This document shows, in pieces, positions 1 through 9,854 of a stretch of 64,000 nt of DNA. How positions within the stretch are numbered: the stretch's first letter is position 1; each line of letters begins with the position of its first letter. This stretch comes from Myxococcales bacterium (GTDB taxonomy: Bacteria; Myxococcota_A; Bradymonadia; UBA7976; UBA1532): NCBI GenBank assembly GCA_020633465.1, contig JACKDN010000005.1, positions 1 through 64,000 on the forward strand, given 5' to 3'. Below the pieces are notes generated by a model that saw only the letters and a list, made by a program, of their open reading frames with translations, had not been told where the DNA came from and did no database searches. The translations under genes and the position numbers were made by a program.

Positions 1-2184
1 GTCTGGCGGCCGGTGATGCAGACCACCTGCGCGGCGTGCCATCGCGCCGGCGGCGTCGCCGAGCACACCCGGCTGCGGCTGGTGGGCCCCGAGGTCGACG
101 GGTGGATCGCCGCGAACCTGGCGTCGCTGCGGCCCCTGGCGCTGGAGACGGCGCGCGACGTGCCGCTGATCGTCGCCAAGCCGGCGGGCCTTCACCCTGA
201 CGGGCACGGCGGCGGCACGCTGTTCGGCCGCGGCTCGACGGGGTACGTCGCGCTGGCCGCGCTGGCGGCGCGCCTCGACGGCTCGGCCGCGCCCTGCGAG
301 CCCGTCGCCGGCATGGTGCCCGACGATCCCAGCTGCGAGGTGGCGCCGCCGGGCGTGCGCGGGCTGAGGCGGCTGAGCCACCTGGAGTACGCGAACACGG
401 TGCGCGACCTGCTGGGGCTCGAGGTGAGCGACCTGTCGCCCGATCGCGTGGTGCACGGCTTCGACAACAACGGCGCCGCGCTGACGGTGACGCCGCTGCT
501 GGCCGACCAGTACCGGGCCGAGGCCGAGCGGCTGGCCGAGGCGGTCGAGCTGACGCGCGTGGTGCCCTGCGGGACGGCCGACCGGGCCTGCGCGGTGACC
601 TTCGTGCGCGACTTCGGCCGGCGGTTGATGCGGCGCCCCCTGACGGCCGACGAGCAGGCCGGCTATCTGAGGATCTTCGATCTGGCCGCCGAGGTCGGCT
701 TCGAGGCGGGCATCCGCTGGACGCTGACGGCGATGCTGCAGTCGCCGCACTTCCTGTACCGCACCGAGCTGGGGCGCCGCGCCGACGGCGGCTTCACGCT
801 GACGTCCTACGAGGTGGCCACCGAGCTGAGCTATCTGTTCTGGCAGACGACGCCGGACGCGCGGCTGCTCGAGCGGGCCGCGGACGGCAGCCTGCTCGAC
901 CCCGCCGTGGTGGCCGCCGAGGTGCCCCGGCTGCTGGACGATCCGCGCAGCGCCGCGACCATGAACCGCTTCGCCGAGCGTTGGCTGGGGCTCGACCGGC
1001 TGACGCAGGTGACGCGCGACGGCGAGCTGTACCCCCACCTGACCGAGGCCCTGCGCGCCGAGATGGCCGAGGAGACGCGCCGCACGATCGCCGCCGCCTG
1101 GCGCGACGGCGCGACGCTGGCCGACCTGCTGCGGGGCAGCTCGCGCCCGATGACCGCGACGTTGGCGGCGTACTACGACGTGCCGCCGCCCGGCGACGAG
1201 TGGGTGGCGACGAACCTCGACGGCACGCCCTACGGCGGCCTGCTGACGCACGGCAGCGTGCTGGTGACCCACGCGCTACCCACCGGCTCGTCGCCCATCC
1301 ACCGCGGCCTGTTCGTGCGCGAGCGCCTGCTGTGCCAGGACCTGCCCGATCCGCCCGCCAACCTCGACACCTCGCCGCCGCCCGTCGACCCGACGCTCAG
1401 CACGCGCGAACGCTACAGCCAGCACGCCACCGACGACGCCTGCAGCGGCTGTCACCGCCAGATCGACCCCATCGGCTTCGCCTTCGAACACTTCGACGCC
1501 GACGGCCGCTGGCGCCCGACGGACGGCGTGCACGCCATCGACGCCACCGGCGCCCTCACCGGCACCGCGGCCACCGACGCCACCTTCGACGGCGTCGCCC
1601 AGCTGGCGGACGTGCTGGCCGACAGCCCCGACGTCGCCGCCTGCTACGTCACGCAGTGGCTGCGCTACGGCTACGGCGTCGACGACACGCTGCCCATCGC
1701 CTGTTACGTCGGCCAGCTGGGGCCGCAGGTGGACGCCCTCTCCGACGTGCTGCCCGCCCTCGCCGGCCTGCCCCACATGATGCGCCGCGCCGGCGGCGAG
1801 GCCGAACTGGACGTGCCCGGCGCCGACCTCACCCCGCGCATGCCCGGCGAGATCGTCGAGCCGCCCGACCCACCCGACCCCCCCGACGTGGTCGACCCCC
1901 CGCCCCCGCCGCCGCCCATGGACGACGTGACGCCCGACGCCACGCTACGCCTGGTCGAGCAGTCCCGCTGGCCGACCGGCTACTGCGTCGACGCCTTCGT
2001 GCTCAACGCGGGCGACGGCGAGCTGCGCTGGGCCGTCGCCCACGCGGTCGAGGGCCGCATCAACAACCTGTGGAACGCCACCGGCACCGCCGACAGCGGC
2101 AGGGTGGTGTTCCGCGGCGCCGACTGGAACGGCACGCTGGCGCCGGGGCAAGAGGCACAGTTCGGTTGGTGCGGCGAGCTGTAG
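1..2184 (+). CDS. DUF1592/DUF1588/DUF1585-family c-type haem protein with C-terminal CBM2-like domain (5' partial)
   Basis: The frame is open from the first base, so the true start lies upstream of the window. The visible 727 residues begin with a CxxCH haem-binding motif (CAACH). The domain order is that of the planctomycete/myxobacterial cytochrome-like family: DUF1587 (GLRRLSHLEYANTVRDLLGL), DUF1595 (RRLMRRPLTADEQ), DUF1592 (LTAMLQSPHFLYRTELG), DUF1588 with a second haem motif CSGCH, then DUF1585 (YVTQWLRYGYG). After a proline-rich linker (about residues 625-650) comes a domain with the CBM2 layout: W..GYCVD near its start, WNATG, then WNG.L.PG....FGWCGEL, with Cys near both ends as in the CBM2 disulfide. 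Members are predicted to be exported; their reaction is not established. The CBM2 call is by motif only. Confidence 0.85.
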   Translation, partial: VWRPVMQTTCAACHRAGGVAEHTRLRLVGPEVDGWIAANLASLRPLALETARDVPLIVAKPAGLHPDGHGGGTLFGRGSTGYVALAALAARLDGSAAPCEPVAGMVPDDPSCEVAPPGVRGLRRLSHLEYANTVRDLLGLEVSDLSPDRVVHGFDNNGAALTVTPLLADQYRAEAERLAEAVELTRVVPCGTADRACAVTFVRDFGRRLMRRPLTADEQAGYLRIFDLAAEVGFEAGIRWTLTAMLQSPHFLYRTELGRRADGGFTLTSYEVATELSYLFWQTTPDARLLERAADGSLLDPAVVAAEVPRLLDDPRSAATMNRFAERWLGLDRLTQVTRDGELYPHLTEALRAEMAEETRRTIAAAWRDGATLADLLRGSSRPMTATLAAYYDVPPPGDEWVATNLDGTPYGGLLTHGSVLVTHALPTGSSPIHRGLFVRERLLCQDLPDPPANLDTSPPPVDPTLSTRERYSQHATDDACSGCHRQIDPIGFAFEHFDADGRWRPTDGVHAIDATGALTGTAATDATFDGVAQLADVLADSPDVAACYVTQWLRYGYGVDDTLPIACYVGQLGPQVDALSDVLPALAGLPHMMRRAGGEAELDVPGADLTPRMPGEIVEPPDPPDPPDVVDPPPPPPPMDDVTPDATLRLVEQSRWPTGYCVDAFVLNAGDGELRWAVAHAVEGRINNLWNATGTADSGRVVFRGADWNGTLAPGQEAQFGWCGEL

Positions 2185-2223
2185 GCCAGGCGTGCGGCGC
2201 CCGGCGAACGGCGCTTTCCGACA

Positions 2224-2298
2224 AGAAGTGGAAAAGTGGTCACGAAAGTTTGTTTGTGGTGCCTGACCCCGTGACCGGTGTTAGTGGTGCCTGACCCC
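2224..2298 (+). repeat. REP-like dispersed repeat, copy A (with an extra half copy)
   Basis: Bases 2224-2270 match 3981-4029 in the order purine-rich block (agtggaaaagt), tttgtttgtggtgcctgacccc. A second partial copy (ttagtggtgcctgacccc) follows at 2281-2298. It lies in the gap between the haem-protein gene and a convergent small gene. The GGTGCCTGACCCC core resembles palindromic extragenic elements mobilised by Y1/RAYT transposases in other genomes, but no such transposase is present in this window. Confidence 0.6.
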
Positions 2299-2312
2299 CA
2301 TGGGCGGGGGCG

Positions 2313-2543
2313 CTAGCGCAGATCGCCCTGCCAGCGGCGGCGGGCGGCGCGCAGCCAGCGGGCGCGGTTGCCGAAGGGGTCGCGGGCGCGCTCGGCGGCG
2401 ACGAGGCGCTCGACGGCGTCGCGGTCGCCGCGCGCCATCAACACCAGCTCGGCCTCGTCATCCAGGGCAGCGTCCCGGCGCTTCCACCAGTAGGCAGCCG
2501 CGGCAGCCGCGACGGCGCCGCCGGCCATCAACAGCTTGCGCAT
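2313..2543 (-). CDS. small membrane-anchored hypothetical protein
   Basis: This gene encodes 76 aa. The ATG at 2543 has a strong ribosome-binding site (gggaggag, spacing about 5), which is the main reason to accept it. Residues 2-20 form an Ala-rich hydrophobic segment ending in YWWKRR, an N-terminal membrane anchor with a positive stop. The rest is a charged cytoplasmic tail rich in Arg, Asp and Glu. I recognise no family. It is convergent with the upstream haem-protein gene and divergent from the DUF4143 ATPase, so both could be affected by the inverted repeat at 2686-2759. Confidence 0.55.
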   Translation of the reverse strand: MRKLLMAGGAVAAAAAAYWWKRRDAALDDEAELVLMARGDRDAVERLVAAERARDPFGNRARWLRAARRRWQGDLR

Positions 2544-2685
2544 GGTGCTCCTCCCTCGTTCGCGGTGATCGGCTCACCGTAGCGCGGTCGCGAGGAGCCG
2601 ACCAGCGGGTGAGCGCAGCGGGCCGGCCCGCGGGCCGTGCGGGGCGCGACCTCGATCCGTCGGCTGCGGTCGACGACCCTCGCAT

Positions 2686-2759
2686 TGTCGAACGTGATCG
2701 ACAGTTATCATCATGTCGATTGCACTCGACGAAATGAGAGCCGTCGATCACGTTCGACA
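2686..2759. promoter_or_regulatory. 17-bp perfect inverted repeat, putative operator
   Basis: Arms tgtcgaacgtgatcgac (2686-2702) and its exact reverse complement (2743-2759) are separated by 40 bp. The spacer itself holds an imperfect dyad (tgtcga ... tcgacga). Both arms sit on the tcgacagtt string (2698-2706 and 2754-2762), so the site can also be read as two direct half-sites. It lies just upstream of the likely start of the DUF4143 ATPase gene and about 140 bp from the start of the divergent small gene. The region is visibly less GC-rich than its surroundings. Operator function is inferred. Confidence 0.5.
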
Positions 2760-2789
2760 GTTTTCGAGATGGGCGGTAGTCTCCCCCGC

Positions 2790-3965
2790 ATGGAAAGCGC
2801 CGCCCTGCTCGACATCGCCCGCGCCTGGAGCTTCTGGGATCGTCCCCTGCCCGACACCGTCGCGCGCACCGTCTCGGTGCCGGACACGCTGCGCAGCTCG
2901 CTCGCGCTGGTGGTGCTCGGCGTGCGGCGCTGCGGCAAGTCGACCCTGCTGCATCAGCTGGTCGAGCGGTACGCCCTCGACCCCGCGCGCTGCCTGTTCG
3001 TCAACCTGGAGGATCCTCGGCTGGCCAACGCTCAGCACTTCGACACCCTGCAGGGCCTGGTCGATGCCTTCCGGTCGCAGCACGGCGACGACGGACCCCT
3101 GTACTTCTTCCTCGACGAGGTGCAGGGCGTCGAAGGTTGGCAGCGCTGGCTGCGCAGCCAGCTCGACCGGCCGGGCACCGACCACTTCGTGGTGACCGGC
3201 TCGAACGCCACGATGCTCTCCGGCGAGCTGGCCTCGACCCTGACCGGCCGCCACCTGACCGTCGAGCTTTTCCCCTTCGACCTCGACGAGTTCCGGCGCG
3301 TCCGACCGGACGCCGCGCTCGCCGACTACCTCGAGGCCGGCGGCTTCCCCGAGCCCCTCGCGCTGACCGACGGCGACCGCCTTCGGCGCCAGTACTTCCT
3401 CGACATCGTCGAGCGCGACGTGCGCGAGCGCGTCGGCGCCCGCTCCAGCCTGCCCGTGCGGCAAGTGGCGCAGATGGCCTTCGAGTCCGCCGGCGCCGAG
3501 CTCAGCCTGCGCCGCATCGCCGCCGCCACCGGCATCGCCGTCGAGACCGCCGCCAGCTACCTCGAAGCGTGCGAGGCCGCGTACCTGCTGTTCGGTTGCC
3601 CCTTCTTCGCATACTCCGAGCGCAAGCGGGCCAGCCGAAACAAGAAGTACTACCCGGTCGACCCCGGCCTGCGTCGCGTCGCCACCACGCGCGGCGGCGC
3701 CGACCGCGGTAAGGCGCTCGAGATCGCCACCTTCGTCGCGCTGCGCCGCACCCACCGCGAGGTCTTCTACTGGCGGGACAAGGGCGAGGTGGACTTCGTG
3801 GTCCAACGCGACGGCCTGGCGGTGCCAGTGCAGGTGACCTGGGACGGGCCGCAGGACCGACACGAGCGCGCGCTCGAGAGCTTCTACGAGCAGCACCCCC
3901 ACGCGGGCGAGGCGGTGTTCGTCACCGCCGAGAGCTTCGAGCGGGTGGTGAGCGTTTGGAACTGA
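2790..3965 (+). CDS. AAA-family ATPase with DUF4143 C-terminal domain
   Basis: The product is 391 aa from the ATG at 2790; an alternative ATG lies at 2769. Starts further upstream would place the inverted repeat inside the gene and are rejected. An N-terminal P-loop ATPase domain shows Walker A (GVRRCGKSTLL, about residues 40-50), Walker B (YFFLDEVQGVEGW) and a sensor-like VTGSNA. The C-terminal part has the DUF4143 pattern (FPLFYW-type core VFYWRDKGEVDFVV near residue 340), which resembles the PD-(D/E)XK-like region of this family. These proteins are abundant, mobile and functionally unassigned; links to toxin-antitoxin or defence functions have been proposed but not shown. It is flanked by REP-like repeats A and B in the same orientation. 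Confidence 0.85.
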   Translation: MESAALLDIARAWSFWDRPLPDTVARTVSVPDTLRSSLALVVLGVRRCGKSTLLHQLVERYALDPARCLFVNLEDPRLANAQHFDTLQGLVDAFRSQHGDDGPLYFFLDEVQGVEGWQRWLRSQLDRPGTDHFVVTGSNATMLSGELASTLTGRHLTVELFPFDLDEFRRVRPDAALADYLEAGGFPEPLALTDGDRLRRQYFLDIVERDVRERVGARSSLPVRQVAQMAFESAGAELSLRRIAAATGIAVETAASYLEACEAAYLLFGCPFFAYSERKRASRNKKYYPVDPGLRRVATTRGGADRGKALEIATFVALRRTHREVFYWRDKGEVDFVVQRDGLAVPVQVTWDGPQDRHERALESFYEQHPHAGEAVFVTAESFERVVSVWN

Positions 3966-3980
3966 CGGCGCGAGGCGCCG

Positions 3981-4029
3981 AAAAAGTAGAAAAGTAGGCA
4001 CACAGGTTTGTTTGTGGTGCCTGACCCCG
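3981..4029 (+). repeat. REP-like dispersed repeat, copy B
   Basis: Sequence order is aaaaagtagaaaagt, a variable stretch, then tttgtttgtggtgcctgacccc. The last 22 bases are identical to copy A at 2249-2270. The first 15 bases are identical to the inverted copy C near 22.4 kb. It directly follows the ATPase stop codon and a 6-bp GC hairpin (3967-3981). Confidence 0.65.
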
Positions 4030-4059
4030 GCGGACCCCGGCGGATCGACCGCGGCGGCC

Positions 4060-5118
<1,059 letters not shown>

Positions 5119-5201
5119 GAGGACTCCGTCGGTGAAGCGCCGGCAGTCTACCGCGGTCGCCTCGCGCCGACATCCTCTCCGCCCTGGCGCACACCGGCGC
5201 T

Positions 5202-8200
5202 CTACCGCGCGCGCTTCGCCGGGACATCCCTTCCACCGCGGCGCCCGTCGGTCGTGGCCACCTCGGGCGGACGCTCCCCTTCCTCATCCTTCTCGTCGTC
5301 GGCCGGCGCCTCCTCGCACGGGCACGGCCCGTCGGCGTCGATGCACGCGCAGTCCGTCGGCGCCTCGCCCTCGGCCCGCGGGCCGGCGGTCGGATCGGAC
5401 AGGTGGCCGCGGTCGCCGAAGCTGCGCCGCCAGGACAGCTCGATCTCGCCCTCACCCGCGTCACCGTAGCTGGTCTCGACCGACCACCGCGGCAGGAAGT
5501 CGTAGCGCACCACCGCCTCGGTGCTGTTCTCGTCCTCGGGCGTGTTGTGCAGGTACCGCGTCTCGACGTAGACGTCGCGCGCGACCCGCTTGCCCAGCGT
5601 CAGGATGGGCTGGTCGACCGTCTCGCCGAAGGTCAGGCCCACGCGGTCGATCCCCAGCCGATCGTTCAACGCCTGCTCCAGCGCCGGGCTCTGGAACGCG
5701 GCCAGCAGCGCGGCCGCCTCGCGCTCGACGCTCGAGTCGCCCTCGGCGCTGTCGGGCGCGCCGTTGATCAACACCGACAGCACCTCGTAGTCGGGCAGCG
5801 CCGGGCTCGAGCTCAGCTCGAGGTTGGGCTTGGACACCGGCCCGTCCAGCGTCGCGGTGATTCGATAGGGCCCCACCTCGGTCGACGCCGCCAGCGACAC
5901 GTACGGCTCGTCGCCCCCCGCCGGCATCGTCACCCGGCCCCGCTCGATGACGAAGCGTCGGCCCAGCACGTCGACGTCGCCGTCGCGCGCCTCGAAGCCA
6001 CCCGACACGTTCGTCTCTTCGTCCTGGACGATGATCACCTTGCCACCCCAGCGCATCAGGACGCCGCGGCCGCTGATGTCGATCGGATCCGCCAGCCGCA
6101 CCACCAGCACCCGGCGCGTCACCGCGCCCCCGGGCTCGGCGTCCGCCTCACCCTCCGCCTCCTCCCCCTCACCGTGGGCGAAGCGCACCACGTCGGTCGA
6201 CGCGATGGGATCGGCCGCGGGCACGTTGCTGCCCACCAGGCGCACGTCCGTCCGGTGCAGGCCGACCTCGATGCGCTGCTCGTCGCCCGACGACTCCACG
6301 ACCGTGCGCACCCGCACGTCCAACAGTCCCCGCGGCATGCCCGGCCGCACGATCGGGAAGTCCTGCAGCCTCATCGTCACCTCGCCCTGCGGACCGTCCG
6401 CGTCGAGGTGCACCGCGCCGTTCGCCTCCAGCTTGCCGGCGCCGCTGCGCGCGGTCAGCCGCTCGATCTTCACCTCGTCGCCGCTCAGCGCCACCTCGAG
6501 CTGGATGCGCTCCAGCCGCTGGTTCAGGTCGACGACCGACAGGGCGCCGTCCTCGACGCGGACGTGCCCCTCGAGGTCCGGCTCACCCAGCGTGCCTCGA
6601 CCGTCCAGCGAGGCGGTCAGCTTGCCCTCGGGCCCGTACAAACTGACCGGCAGCGCCTTCGTGAACAGCGCGAGGTTCAACGCGCCGATGTCGACGTGGG
6701 CCTCGAAGGGCACGTCCTCGATCTTCGCGTCCCCGCGCCGCACCCGCGCGATGGGCGCCTCGAGATCGACCGCCACCTCGACGCTCGACCCGCGCAGATC
6801 GGCGCGCAGCCCCACCGACTGTTCGTCGGGCGCGATCTGCGCCTCGAGCTTCACCGGCACCACCCCGGCGCTGGCGTGATGCACGGTGCCCTGAACGGTC
6901 AGCTCGCCGTGCGGCGCGTCGGCCGTCCCTTCGAGCTCGACCTCGGCGTTCAGATCGAGCCCGACCGGCAGCCGCGCGATGGGCAGCAGCGTCGCTTCGG
7001 TGATGCCCCGCGCCGCGAGCGACACCTGGTGCGGCGCGTCCTCGCGCCACGTCACGCGCCCCGCCGCCAGATCCACGCTCAGCGGCACGCGCGCCTTCAG
7101 ATCGGTCACGCCGCCGCCCATCACCCAGCGAAGGCGCGTGTCCACCCGGCCCGGTCGGTAGCCGACGGTGCCCCCCAGCGCGCCGATGGGGCGCCGATCG
7201 ATGGCCACGCCCGCCGTGGTAAAGGTGAGATCGGCCCGCGGCGCCTCGGCCGTGCCGCGCATCCCCAGCTCGAAGTCGACGAAGCCCGTCGTCAGCATCG
7301 GGGCCAGAGGCTTCAGCCGGCGCAGGTTCACCCGCTCGGCCTCGATGTTCACCCGGTGCCGGCCGTCGGCCACCCAGCGGGCCGTGCCCGACCAGGGATC
7401 ACCCTGCACCGGCGCCCGGACGTCGAGCGTCAGCGACCGCGCCAGCCCGTCCTTCAGCGATCCCCGCACCTGCACGTGCGTCGCGCCCTGCTCGGCCTCG
7501 AGGTGCACGTCGCCGATGGCCACCTTCGCCACCTTCAGGTTCCGCGCGTCGACCGTGAGCGACGCGCGCTCCCGCAGCGTCGCGTCCAGGTCGACGCTGC
7601 CCGCCAGCGTCGGCTGGTCGATCAGCGCGCCCACGCGCGGCAGGCGCAGATCGTCGATCGCGACCTCGACCGACCGATCGCGCGGCGGCAGCTCGACGCC
7701 GTCCGGGCCGAGGCGCAGCGGCGCGCGGGCCTTCACGCGGATCGAGTCCGCCAAGCCGCCCTTCAGCCGCACGTCGGCGCGCAGCCGTTCGTTCGCCAGC
7801 CGCACGTCCACGCGGCCGCTGCCCAGCGCGGCGCCGGCCACGCGCAGGCCGCGCGCGCGCATCTTCACCGCGCCGTCCAGGGCGTCCATCGACCCGCGCA
7901 CGTGCCCCTCGGCGCTCACCCGCCCGCGCAGATCGACGCCGGGCACGAACCGCCCGAAGGGACGCAGGTTCACCGGATCGAGGCCGAAGGTCAGATCGCT
8001 GCGACCGTCGGGATCGACCGCGCCGTCCACGCGCAGCCACGCGGGCCGGCCCTCGCCGGCGGCCAGCCCCAGGCGCAGCCCGTCGACCTCGACCCGCCCG
8101 TCGTCCAGGGTGATGCGCGCCGAGTCGTCGAGCGCGACGCGCGCGCCGCGGACCTCGCCCTCGAGCGCGCGCAGATCGACGCTCAGCGGCGGCCCCGGCC

Positions 8201-9854
8201 GCAGATCGACCGCGACCTGCAGACGCTCCCCCCGCGAACGCTCCACGTCGGCGGTGATGCCCAGCGCGTCGAGCGTGCCCGACGCCGCGAGGTGTACGCG
8301 CCGGTAGCGATCGCCGGCCACCTGCGCGGCGTCGGCCTTCACGTCGGCCTGCAGCGTCAGCGGCGCGCGCAGCGGGCGAGCGCGGGCGTCGACCTCGACG
8401 TGATCGACCCCGGCCGTGTCGACGCGCAGCGCGTCGCCCTCGCCCCGCGCCACACACAGGGGATCGTCCAGCGGGCCGGCGCAGCGGCCGCGCAGCGAGA
8501 CGGCGCCGGCCAGCGGCGGCAGATCGACCAGGCCGGCGAGGCGCGAGGCGACGGTCTCGAGGGCGTCGACGTCCACGTGCCAGCCGAGGTCGACGCGCGC
8601 GTCGCCGCCGAGGTCGACCACGCGGCCGTCGACGCCGACCTCGGCGCTGGCCGCCTCGACCGAGAGCGTCAGCCGCCCGTCGCCCTGCGCGAGATCGGCG
8701 GCCACGGCCATGTCGATGGGACCCACCTCGGGCAGCGTGCAGTCGACGCACTCCAGGCGCACGCGGGTGGACAGGTCGTCCAGATCGTCGCCCTGCAGCG
8801 TCGCCCACGACGCGAAGCCGAAGTTGGCCTCGGCGCCGACGGGCAGATCGTGGCCCACCGCGGCGATCACCACGTCGACCGGCGGCGTCACGCGGCCGGT
8901 CGCCTGCAACGCGACCAGCGCCTGATCCACGCGCACCACCACCGTGCCCACGGCGTCCTCGGGGGTGCCCTCGACGCGCAGCTGCAGTCCGATCGGGCCC
9001 GCGACGGGCAGCTTCACGACGTGGTCGAGGGCGCCCGCGCCCGCCTCGACGGCCAGGTGGCCCCGCAGGAAGGTCGTCTCGGTGTCCAAGGCGAGGTCGT
9101 CGGCGGCCACGCGCCCCAGCGACGTGGCCAGGCGCAGGTGGCCGACGGTCAGGATCGGCGCGTCCCAGGTCGCGTCCAGCGCCAGGCGCTGCACGTCGAT
9201 CGGGCCGGCCGGCGTCAGGCTCTCCCCCACGGTCGCGCGGACGGTCGGCCGAACGCTCAGCGTCGCGTGGCGCCCCTCGCCCTCGGCGCGCGCCTCGAGC
9301 CGCCGCACCACCAGGGTCGTCGTGGGCGAGGCCGCGCCGGGCGCGGCGCGGCGCAGCGTCACGTCGCGCAGCACCAGCCGGACGTCCAGCGCCACGGGCA
9401 GATCGGGTCCGGCGGGCGCGTCGGGATCGCTCGGCGTCGCGGGGCCCGGGGCGGAGAGATCGGCGAACGCCGAGGTGCCGTCGGCGCGCTGTCGCAAGGT
9501 CACGACGCCGCCGTACAGCCCCACGCGCGCCGGCACCTCGGCCGCGATCAGGGCCCACGCGTCGATCTCGAGCTCGAGGCGCTCGGCCGTCACCAGCGCG
9601 CGATCGTCCCGATCAGCGACGCGCACGTCGCGCAGCCGCACGCCGTCGGCCAGCGTGCCTTCGATGCCGCCGACGTGGATCGTGCCGGGGATGCCCTCGA
9701 CGTAGCGGTCGAGCCCCGTCCGCAGCGCGTAGCGCGTGCCGGCCTCGGTGTGCAGCACCCAGCCGAGCGTCAGGGCGACGAGGCCGATCACGACGCCGAG
9801 CGTCACGACCAGCACCGCCAGGATCTTGCGGAGGATGTCGAGTGTCCGGCGCAT
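5202..9854 (-). CDS. tamB: TamB/DUF490 family inner-membrane AsmA-like protein
   Basis: The product is 1550 aa, somewhat longer than Escherichia coli TamB. TamB-like proteins span the periplasm from an N-terminal inner-membrane helix and help outer-membrane protein assembly or lipid transport together with an Omp85 partner. Here a single transmembrane helix lies at residues 10-32, then an AsmA-like start, a long repetitive beta-rich middle (alternating hydrophobic strands, few Cys), and a C-terminal DUF490 region (SSSPALPDYEVLSVLINGAP, then EIELSWRRSF, the usual final strand). Unusually, about 60 residues follow that strand, acidic and with a CxC...CPC cluster. The ATG shares its A with the TGA of the upstream tamA-like gene, implying translational coupling. 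Confidence 0.9.
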   Translation of the reverse strand: MRRTLDILRKILAVLVVTLGVVIGLVALTLGWVLHTEAGTRYALRTGLDRYVEGIPGTIHVGGIEGTLADGVRLRDVRVADRDDRALVTAERLELEIDAWALIAAEVPARVGLYGGVVTLRQRADGTSAFADLSAPGPATPSDPDAPAGPDLPVALDVRLVLRDVTLRRAAPGAASPTTTLVVRRLEARAEGEGRHATLSVRPTVRATVGESLTPAGPIDVQRLALDATWDAPILTVGHLRLATSLGRVAADDLALDTETTFLRGHLAVEAGAGALDHVVKLPVAGPIGLQLRVEGTPEDAVGTVVVRVDQALVALQATGRVTPPVDVVIAAVGHDLPVGAEANFGFASWATLQGDDLDDLSTRVRLECVDCTLPEVGPIDMAVAADLAQGDGRLTLSVEAASAEVGVDGRVVDLGGDARVDLGWHVDVDALETVASRLAGLVDLPPLAGAVSLRGRCAGPLDDPLCVARGEGDALRVDTAGVDHVEVDARARPLRAPLTLQADVKADAAQVAGDRYRRVHLAASGTLDALGITADVERSRGERLQVAVDLRPGPPLSVDLRALEGEVRGARVALDDSARITLDDGRVEVDGLRLGLAAGEGRPAWLRVDGAVDPDGRSDLTFGLDPVNLRPFGRFVPGVDLRGRVSAEGHVRGSMDALDGAVKMRARGLRVAGAALGSGRVDVRLANERLRADVRLKGGLADSIRVKARAPLRLGPDGVELPPRDRSVEVAIDDLRLPRVGALIDQPTLAGSVDLDATLRERASLTVDARNLKVAKVAIGDVHLEAEQGATHVQVRGSLKDGLARSLTLDVRAPVQGDPWSGTARWVADGRHRVNIEAERVNLRRLKPLAPMLTTGFVDFELGMRGTAEAPRADLTFTTAGVAIDRRPIGALGGTVGYRPGRVDTRLRWVMGGGVTDLKARVPLSVDLAAGRVTWREDAPHQVSLAARGITEATLLPIARLPVGLDLNAEVELEGTADAPHGELTVQGTVHHASAGVVPVKLEAQIAPDEQSVGLRADLRGSSVEVAVDLEAPIARVRRGDAKIEDVPFEAHVDIGALNLALFTKALPVSLYGPEGKLTASLDGRGTLGEPDLEGHVRVEDGALSVVDLNQRLERIQLEVALSGDEVKIERLTARSGAGKLEANGAVHLDADGPQGEVTMRLQDFPIVRPGMPRGLLDVRVRTVVESSGDEQRIEVGLHRTDVRLVGSNVPAADPIASTDVVRFAHGEGEEAEGEADAEPGGAVTRRVLVVRLADPIDISGRGVLMRWGGKVIIVQDEETNVSGGFEARDGDVDVLGRRFVIERGRVTMPAGGDEPYVSLAASTEVGPYRITATLDGPVSKPNLELSSSPALPDYEVLSVLINGAPDSAEGDSSVEREAAALLAAFQSPALEQALNDRLGIDRVGLTFGETVDQPILTLGKRVARDVYVETRYLHNTPEDENSTEAVVRYDFLPRWSVETSYGDAGEGEIELSWRRSFGDRGHLSDPTAGPRAEGEAPTDCACIDADGPCPCEEAPADDEKDEEGERPPEVATTDGRRGGRDVPAKRAR

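Noticed and set aside
3967..3981. GC hairpin after the ATPase stop as an intrinsic terminator
   Set aside because: It is followed by an A-rich stretch, not a T-tract, on the ATPase strand. It looks like the edge of the REP-like element.
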